Assembly (NCBI GenBank): GCA_036362785.1
Contig: CP143625.1
Span: 497,401-561,400, forward strand
Direction of reading: 5' to 3'
Source of the DNA: a beta proteobacterium MWH-UniP1
Lineage (GTDB): Bacteria > Pseudomonadota > Gammaproteobacteria > Burkholderiales > Burkholderiaceae_A
DNA: 64,000 nt
The notes beneath the pieces were generated by a model. That model saw only the letters and a list, made by a program, of their open reading frames with translations. It made no database searches and was not told the DNA's origin. Below are positions 59,532 through 64,000 of the stretch, piece after piece. The translations under genes were made by a program, and so were the position numbers. Numbering within the stretch: position 1 is the stretch's first letter; each line of letters starts with the position of its first letter.

Positions 59532-59736
59532 GTAATCGCTGAAAACCGTAAGCATTTGTTGCCGAAAAAAAGTTAGCGACGGACTGGTTTTTGCGATGCA
59601 CCAAACCTGATCGCAATGCACTGCGTTAACAAAAAACGCACCAAGACAGTGGCGTGTTTAGTCCCGTTTTTCAAATTTTGCCTGTCATACGTTCGAAACG
59701 AAGTCTGGGTGCGCATCGGGCTTTCACCAAGATGGC

Positions 59737-59752
59737 TGGCACGTATTTTGCG
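59737..59752 (+). promoter_or_regulatory. Sigma-54 promoter of peptide ABC operon
   Basis: TGGCACGTATTTTGCG matches the sigma-54 consensus TGGCACG-N4-TTGCA/T, with GG at 59738-59739 and GC at 59750-59751 spaced exactly 12 bp. Transcription would start near 59763, and the ABC receptor ATG is at 59792. This suggests nitrogen-responsive control of peptide import through an enhancer-binding protein. Confidence 0.65.
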
Positions 59753-59791
59753 ATAGGCTGTGTGCGTTAACTTTCTTTGGGAGTTTCATTC

Positions 59792-61378
59792 ATGAAATCA
59801 GTTGTTCGCCGCTTTATGCTGGTCAGCGCAGTCGTTGCGTCGGTGGCGGGAATGGGCGTTGCCCATGCTCAACCCCAAAAGACACTTCGATTTATTGCGC
59901 AAGCAGACCTGCGTATTCTCGATCCGATTGCGACTACGGCTTACATCACGCGTAACCACGGTTACATGGTGTACGACACCTTGTTTGCAATGGATGCCAA
60001 GTTTCAGATCCAGCCGCAGATGGTGGATAAATATACGGTCAGTGCCGATAAGCTTACCTATACGTTTACCCTGCGCGATGGCCTGAAGTTTCACGATGGT
60101 GCGCCTGTGCGCTCGGCAGACGTGATTGCCTCGATTGACCGCTGGTCCAAGCGTGATGCACTTGGCCAGAAAATGCTGGAAGCAACGGCAGGCTGGCGGG
60201 CGGTCAACGACAAGACCTTTGAGTTAAAGCTGAAGCAGCCTTTTGCTTTTGTGCTGGATGCGCTGGGCAAGCCCTCGTCAAACGTTCCGTTCATCATGCC
60301 GGAGCGCATTGCCAAGACCGATCCGTTTACCAACATCACCGACCCAACAGGCTCAGGCCCCTTTAAGATGATTAAAGATGAGTGGGTGCCGGGTAATAAA
60401 GTGGTCTATGTGAAAAACAAGGACTACATTCCTCGTAAAGAGGCACCGTCTTGGGCGTCGGGCGGTAAAGTCGTGAAAGTAGACCGCGTTGAGTGGCTCT
60501 ACATTCCTGACTCCGCTACTGCCGCAGCCGCGTTAAATGCTGGTGAGGCCGACTGGTGGGAGCAACTGCCCCCAGACTTGATTCCAATTCTGGCCCGCAA
60601 TAAGAGTGTGAAGGTCGACAACATCGATCCCTTGGGGTCCATGGGCATGATCCGATTTAACTTCATGCACCCACCGTTTAACAATCCCAAAATGCGTCAG
60701 GCTGTTGCCATGGTCTTGAACCAGCAGGACTATGTGCTTGGTATTGCCGGTAGCCCCAAAAACGGTAAAGTCTGCACATCATTCTTTACCTGTGACACGC
60801 CTTTGGCCAGCGATGTTGGCGCCGAGGCCATGAAGGGTCCCCGCAATTTCGAAAAAGCCAAGCAGCTGATCAAAGAGGCCGGCTACAAGGGCGAAAAGAT
60901 CGTGATCATTTCGGCAACTGACCAGCCGATCGTGCAGTCGCAGTCCTTGCTCACCACCGAGCTTTTGAAAAAACTTGGCTTAAATGTTGAGCTGCAGGCA
61001 GGTGATTGGGGCACCCTGATTACTCGTCGCACATCGAAAGAGCCAGTTGCCAAAGGTGGCTGGTCGATCTTCCACACCTGGTTGGTGGGTCCAGACCTCT
61101 TGAACCCAGCAGTGAACTTTGCTGTCCGTGGCAATGGCCAGAAGGCGTGGTTTGGCTGGCCAGAAGATCAGAAGCTGGAAGATTTGCGCGAAGCCTTCTT
61201 TAAGGCGCCTGATGCTGCCGCTGCAAAGCGTGCTGCAGAGGCCGTTCAACGTCGTGCATTTGAGTTCCTCCCCTATGTGCCAACGGCCCAGTTCATCTTG
61301 CCCACGGCTTATCGCACCAACCTGTCTGGCGTGATCGTTGCGCCAATGGCCTTCCTTTGGAACGTCGAGAAGAAGTAA
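59792..61378 (+). CDS. Dipeptide/oligopeptide ABC transporter substrate-binding protein
   Basis: A 528-residue periplasmic binding protein of the peptide/nickel family. A signal peptide ends near AHAQP (about residue 28). Family blocks are LRILDPIATTAYITRNHGYM, YTFTLRDGLKFHDGAPVRS, DPTGSGPFKM and INRFNFMHPPF-type region around 285. ATG 59792 has GGGAG upstream. It is first in an operon with two permeases and an ATPase and lies behind the sigma-54 promoter. Ligand not predictable beyond short peptides or related compounds. Confidence 0.93.
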   Translation: MKSVVRRFMLVSAVVASVAGMGVAHAQPQKTLRFIAQADLRILDPIATTAYITRNHGYMVYDTLFAMDAKFQIQPQMVDKYTVSADKLTYTFTLRDGLKFHDGAPVRSADVIASIDRWSKRDALGQKMLEATAGWRAVNDKTFELKLKQPFAFVLDALGKPSSNVPFIMPERIAKTDPFTNITDPTGSGPFKMIKDEWVPGNKVVYVKNKDYIPRKEAPSWASGGKVVKVDRVEWLYIPDSATAAAALNAGEADWWEQLPPDLIPILARNKSVKVDNIDPLGSMGMIRFNFMHPPFNNPKMRQAVAMVLNQQDYVLGIAGSPKNGKVCTSFFTCDTPLASDVGAEAMKGPRNFEKAKQLIKEAGYKGEKIVIISATDQPIVQSQSLLTTELLKKLGLNVELQAGDWGTLITRRTSKEPVAKGGWSIFHTWLVGPDLLNPAVNFAVRGNGQKAWFGWPEDQKLEDLREAFFKAPDAAAAKRAAEAVQRRAFEFLPYVPTAQFILPTAYRTNLSGVIVAPMAFLWNVEKK

Positions 61379-61407
61379 TCGGTATTTACTGAAAAAGGAT
61401 TTAGGCT

Positions 61408-62349
61408 TTGTTTAGTTATGTTTTAAAGCGTTTGGGTGCAACTGTCGTCGTTATGGCGGTGGTTGCATTCTTCGTTTTCTCCCTTCTTTATTTGACCCCC
61501 GGTGATCCAGCAGCAGTGATCGCTGGGGATATTGCAACCGACGAAGACATCAAACGGATTCGCCAGTCGCTTGGCCTCGACGATCCCTTTCTGGTTCGTT
61601 TTGGTAACTGGGTCTGGGCGCTTGCCCACGGGGATCTGGGCACCTCTATCTTTACCAATCTGCCGGTGTCACGTCTGATTGGCCAGCGGATTGAGCCGAC
61701 TATCTCGTTGACGCTGTGCACCTTGGTGGTGTCCTTGTTACTGGCTGTTCCCCTGGGCACAATCGCAGCAGCTCGTGCAGGAAGCTTTCTAGATAAGACC
61801 GTGATGGGTATTTCAGTGATTGGGTTTTCATTGCCGGTCTTTGTGCTCGCCTTTGGCCTGATTCTGATTTTCTCGGTCACACTGGAGTGGCTGCCGGTGC
61901 AGGGCTATCGTCCGATCAGCGAGGGCCTTTGGGATTGGCTGCGGCACCTGATTCTGCCCAGTATTGCCTTGGGAACGGTCTATGCGGCGTTGATTGCGCG
62001 GATTACGCGGGCGAGTGTGCTGGATGTTCTGGCCCAAGACTATATCCGGACCGCAACTGCAAAGGGTATGAAAGAAAAGCAAGTCCTCTGGGGCCACGCG
62101 CTTAAAAATGCGGCGGTGCCAATTGTCACGATTGTGGGTATTGGTATCGGCTTGTTGATCAGTGGTGCCGTGGTGACCGAGACGGTCTTTGCGATTCCGG
62201 GTGTGGGCCGTCTTACGGTGGATGCGATCTTGCGTCGTGACTATCCCATCATTCAGGGCGTAATCCTGATCTTTTCTGCTGCCTATGTCCTGATCAATTT
62301 ATTAATTGATCTCTCTTACATGATTTTCGATCCAAGAATTCGGTATTGA
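61408..62349 (+). CDS. Peptide ABC transporter permease (DppB-like)
   Basis: A 313-residue inner-membrane permease with about six transmembrane helices. The periplasmic loop motif GDLGTSIF and the EAA loop (DYIRTATAKGMKEKQVLWGHALKN region) are typical of DppB/OppB. A TTG at 61408 is the likely start, with AAAAAGGA about 8-13 nt upstream. It forms the channel with the next permease. Gap from the receptor gene is 29 bp and to the next permease 1 bp. Confidence 0.92.
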   Translation: MFSYVLKRLGATVVVMAVVAFFVFSLLYLTPGDPAAVIAGDIATDEDIKRIRQSLGLDDPFLVRFGNWVWALAHGDLGTSIFTNLPVSRLIGQRIEPTISLTLCTLVVSLLLAVPLGTIAAARAGSFLDKTVMGISVIGFSLPVFVLAFGLILIFSVTLEWLPVQGYRPISEGLWDWLRHLILPSIALGTVYAALIARITRASVLDVLAQDYIRTATAKGMKEKQVLWGHALKNAAVPIVTIVGIGIGLLISGAVVTETVFAIPGVGRLTVDAILRRDYPIIQGVILIFSAAYVLINLLIDLSYMIFDPRIRY

Positions 62350-62350
62350 T

Positions 62351-63223
62351 ATGTCCACAACTGGTTTGAGTTTGTGGTGGTCTGGGTTTCAGAAGCAGAC
62401 CGCCACGCTGTATCGGCGACATCCATCGGCGTTAATTGGATCCATCGTCTTGATCTCTATGTGCCTGATGGCCTTCTTAGCCCCATACCTGGGGACGGTT
62501 GATCCACAGGCGGTTGCGCCGATTAACCGCCTACAGTCCCCAAGCGCTGAGTTTTGGTTTGGCACCGATATGTTGGGCCGAGACGTCTATAGCCGGGTGG
62601 TCTATGGTGCGCGCGTCTCGTTAACGGTTGGTATTGCGGTCGCCATTCTGAGCACAATTATTGGGTTGGCCATTGGATTGGTTACGGGCTTTTTGCGCTG
62701 GGCAGATTCAGTGATCATGCGCATCATGGACGGATTGATGTCGATCCCATCAATTCTGTTGGCGATCGCCTTGATGGCCTTGACCAAGGCCAGTATTGAA
62801 AACGTGATCATTGCGATTACGATTTCCGAGGTGCCACGGGTTGTGCGATTGGTGCGCAGTTTGGTGCTGTCTCTGCGTGAACAGCCCTATGTAGAAGCCG
62901 CGACCGCATCCGGCACGCCGCTCATCAAAACACTGGTGAAGCACATTTTGCCCAACACGGTTGCACCGCTTCTGGTCCAGGCGACTTATGTCTGTGCGTC
63001 GGCCATGATCACGGAAGCGATTCTGTCGTTTATTGGTGCAGGAACACCACCGAATATTCCGAGCTGGGGCAACATCATGGCAGAGGCTCGCAGCATGTTC
63101 CAGATTGCAAGCTACTTGATCATTTTTCCCGCCATTTTCCTATCGCTTACGGTATTGGCCGTGAACTTTTTGGGCGACGGAATGCGCGATGCGCTTGATC
63201 CACGGCTTTCGCGGAGAATGTAA
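62351..63223 (+). CDS. Peptide ABC transporter permease (DppC-like)
   Basis: A 290-residue permease of the DppC/OppC type. An N-terminal helix precedes the conserved FWFGTDMLGRDVYSRVVYGAR segment; the EAA loop is in YVEAATASGTPLIKTLVKHI, and the end has FLGDGMRDALDPRL. ATG 62351 follows the previous stop by 1 bp. It pairs with the upstream permease to form the transmembrane part of the importer. The ATPase gene begins directly after its stop. Confidence 0.93.
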   Translation: MSTTGLSLWWSGFQKQTATLYRRHPSALIGSIVLISMCLMAFLAPYLGTVDPQAVAPINRLQSPSAEFWFGTDMLGRDVYSRVVYGARVSLTVGIAVAILSTIIGLAIGLVTGFLRWADSVIMRIMDGLMSIPSILLAIALMALTKASIENVIIAITISEVPRVVRLVRSLVLSLREQPYVEAATASGTPLIKTLVKHILPNTVAPLLVQATYVCASAMITEAILSFIGAGTPPNIPSWGNIMAEARSMFQIASYLIIFPAIFLSLTVLAVNFLGDGMRDALDPRLSRRM

Positions 63224-64000
63224 ATGGCAGCTCAATTAAATAAATCAGTGCCCGTTCTCGAAGTTCGGGATTTAAAAACTTATTTTCATACCCGAGACGG
63301 CGTCGTACGTGCCGTCGACGGCGTATCGTTTAAGGTTAATGCGGGCGAGACCCTGGCTGTGGTCGGAGAGTCCGGCTGTGGCAAGAGCGTGACATCGCTT
63401 TCAATCCTGCGCCTGATCGCATCGCCACCAGGTCGAAACGAAGGTGGTGAGATTCTTTTTCAGGGTGAAGATCTGCTCAAGGCCAGCGAGGCACGGATGC
63501 GTGACATCCGTGGCAACAAGATCTCCATGATCTTTCAAGAGCCGATGACTTCGCTGAATCCCGTGCTCACTATTGGCAAACAGATTTCGGAAGTGTTGGT
63601 CTTGCACCAGAACATGACCGAAGCTCAGGCCAAGGCCAAGGCCGTCGACTTGTTAAAGCTCGTTAAGATCCCCGAGGCCGAAAACAGAGTGAATCAATAC
63701 CCCCACCAACTCTCGGGCGGCATGCGGCAGCGGGTCATGATTGCCATGGCGTTGGCCTGTGACCCAACGGTGCTGATTGCGGACGAGCCAACGACCGCAT
63801 TGGACGTAACGATTCAGGCTCAGATTCTGAACCTGATGCGGGAGCTGCGCGATCGCACTGGCGCATCCATTGTTTTGATCACGCATGATCTTGGGGTTGT
63901 CGCCGAGATGGCTCAGCGGGTGGTGGTGATGTATGCCGGCAAAAAAGTCGAAGAGGCCGACGTGAAAGAACTTTTTGCCTCGCCCCTGCACCCTTACACC
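63224..64000 (+). CDS. Peptide ABC transporter ATP-binding protein (DppD-like), 5' part
   Basis: The first 259 residues of an ABC ATPase starting at ATG 63224; the frame is open to the window end. Visible are Walker A GESGCGKS, the Q-loop in [12 protein letters not shown], signature LSGGMRQR, Walker [13 protein letters not shown] and the switch His in ITHDLG, then [11 protein letters not shown] and [10 protein letters not shown]. The oligopeptide-specific C-terminal domain lies beyond the edge. It belongs to the peptide importer operon that begins at 59792. A second ATPase (DppF-like) is expected downstream. Confidence 0.93.
   Translation, partial: MAAQLNKSVPVLEVRDLKTYFHTRDGVVRAVDGVSFKVNAGETLAVVGESGCGKSVTSLSILRLIASPPGRNEGGEILFQGEDLLKASEARMRDIRGNKISMIFQEPMTSLNPVLTIGKQISEVLVLHQNMTEAQAKAKAVDLLKLVKIPEAENRVNQYPHQLSGGMRQRVMIAMALACDPTVLIADEPTTALDVTIQAQILNLMRELRDRTGASIVLITHDLGVVAEMAQRVVVMYAGKKVEEADVKELFASPLHPYT

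Overview
The window looks like a betaproteobacterial chromosome, most likely Burkholderiales. This rests on backbone gene content and protein character: an oxyR-ahpC-ahpF block, RF3, a PCu(A)C/MbnP/MbnH copper cluster, an oxoprolinase-TRAP operon and a dipeptide-type ABC operon. I cannot fix the genus from sequence alone. No rRNA, CRISPR array or intact tRNA is visible.

Layout. (1) 1-1934: the 3' part of a thymidine-phosphorylase-family gene and a LysR regulator. (2) 1850-16613: a prophage or phage-derived remnant, almost entirely on the minus strand. It has a truncated P27-type small terminase, HNH nuclease, ParB-domain/adenine methylase, RuvC-like resolvase, primase-polymerase/ATPase, DEAD helicase, PD-(D/E)XK exonuclease, DUF669 and Sak4-like recombination genes, and a sigma-like factor. 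No large terminase, capsid or tail genes are present. (3) 16613-18815: a plus-strand DUF2924 / large serine recombinase / HTH triad, a likely integration module. (4) 18793-19942: three small minus-strand cargo genes, two sharing a Cys-rich domain. (5) 20105-29786: a tightly coupled five-gene operon with two tandem excisionase-type HTH proteins, an SNF2 helicase with a C-terminal DUF3883 nuclease-like domain, a DUF1156 DNA methyltransferase and a DUF499 P-loop ATPase. This is the best candidate for a poorly described system, probably anti-phage defence. (6) 29821-30449: a 70-bp repeat next to a truncated ISL3-family element that has cut into a CobW gene.

(7) 30732-33945: a zinc-type ABC importer operon (znuCBA-like plus the broken CobW) diverging from a Fur/Zur-type regulator across a palindromic operator. 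(8) 33965-36945: a copper-handling cluster (DUF2946, PCu(A)C chaperone, MbnP, MbnH). (9) 36989-38022: the second copy of the 70-bp repeat, a terminator, a tRNA-3'-end-like relic and a BrnT/BrnA toxin-antitoxin pair. (10) 38029-46060: small membrane proteins and transporters, then a plus-strand pxpB-pxpC-pxpA / TRAP / EamA operon suited to uptake and hydrolysis of 5-oxoproline.

(11) 46131-49537: oxyR divergent from ahpC-ahpF. (12) 49616-54531: pseudouridine synthase, crcB, DUF2892, prfC, a GGDEF protein and a pilT-type ATPase missing its N-terminal domain. (13) 54557-59531: aldo/keto reductase, class III aminotransferase, lipoprotein, amidase and EamA exporter. (14) 59737-64000: a sigma-54-type promoter followed by a dipeptide/oligopeptide ABC transporter operon that runs off the window.

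Overall, a phage remnant, recombinase module, defence-like operon and IS fragment are stacked in the first 30 kb, next to metal-homeostasis genes. The second half is largely ordinary chromosome, with a few scars: the truncated pilT, the repeat copies and the tRNA relic.
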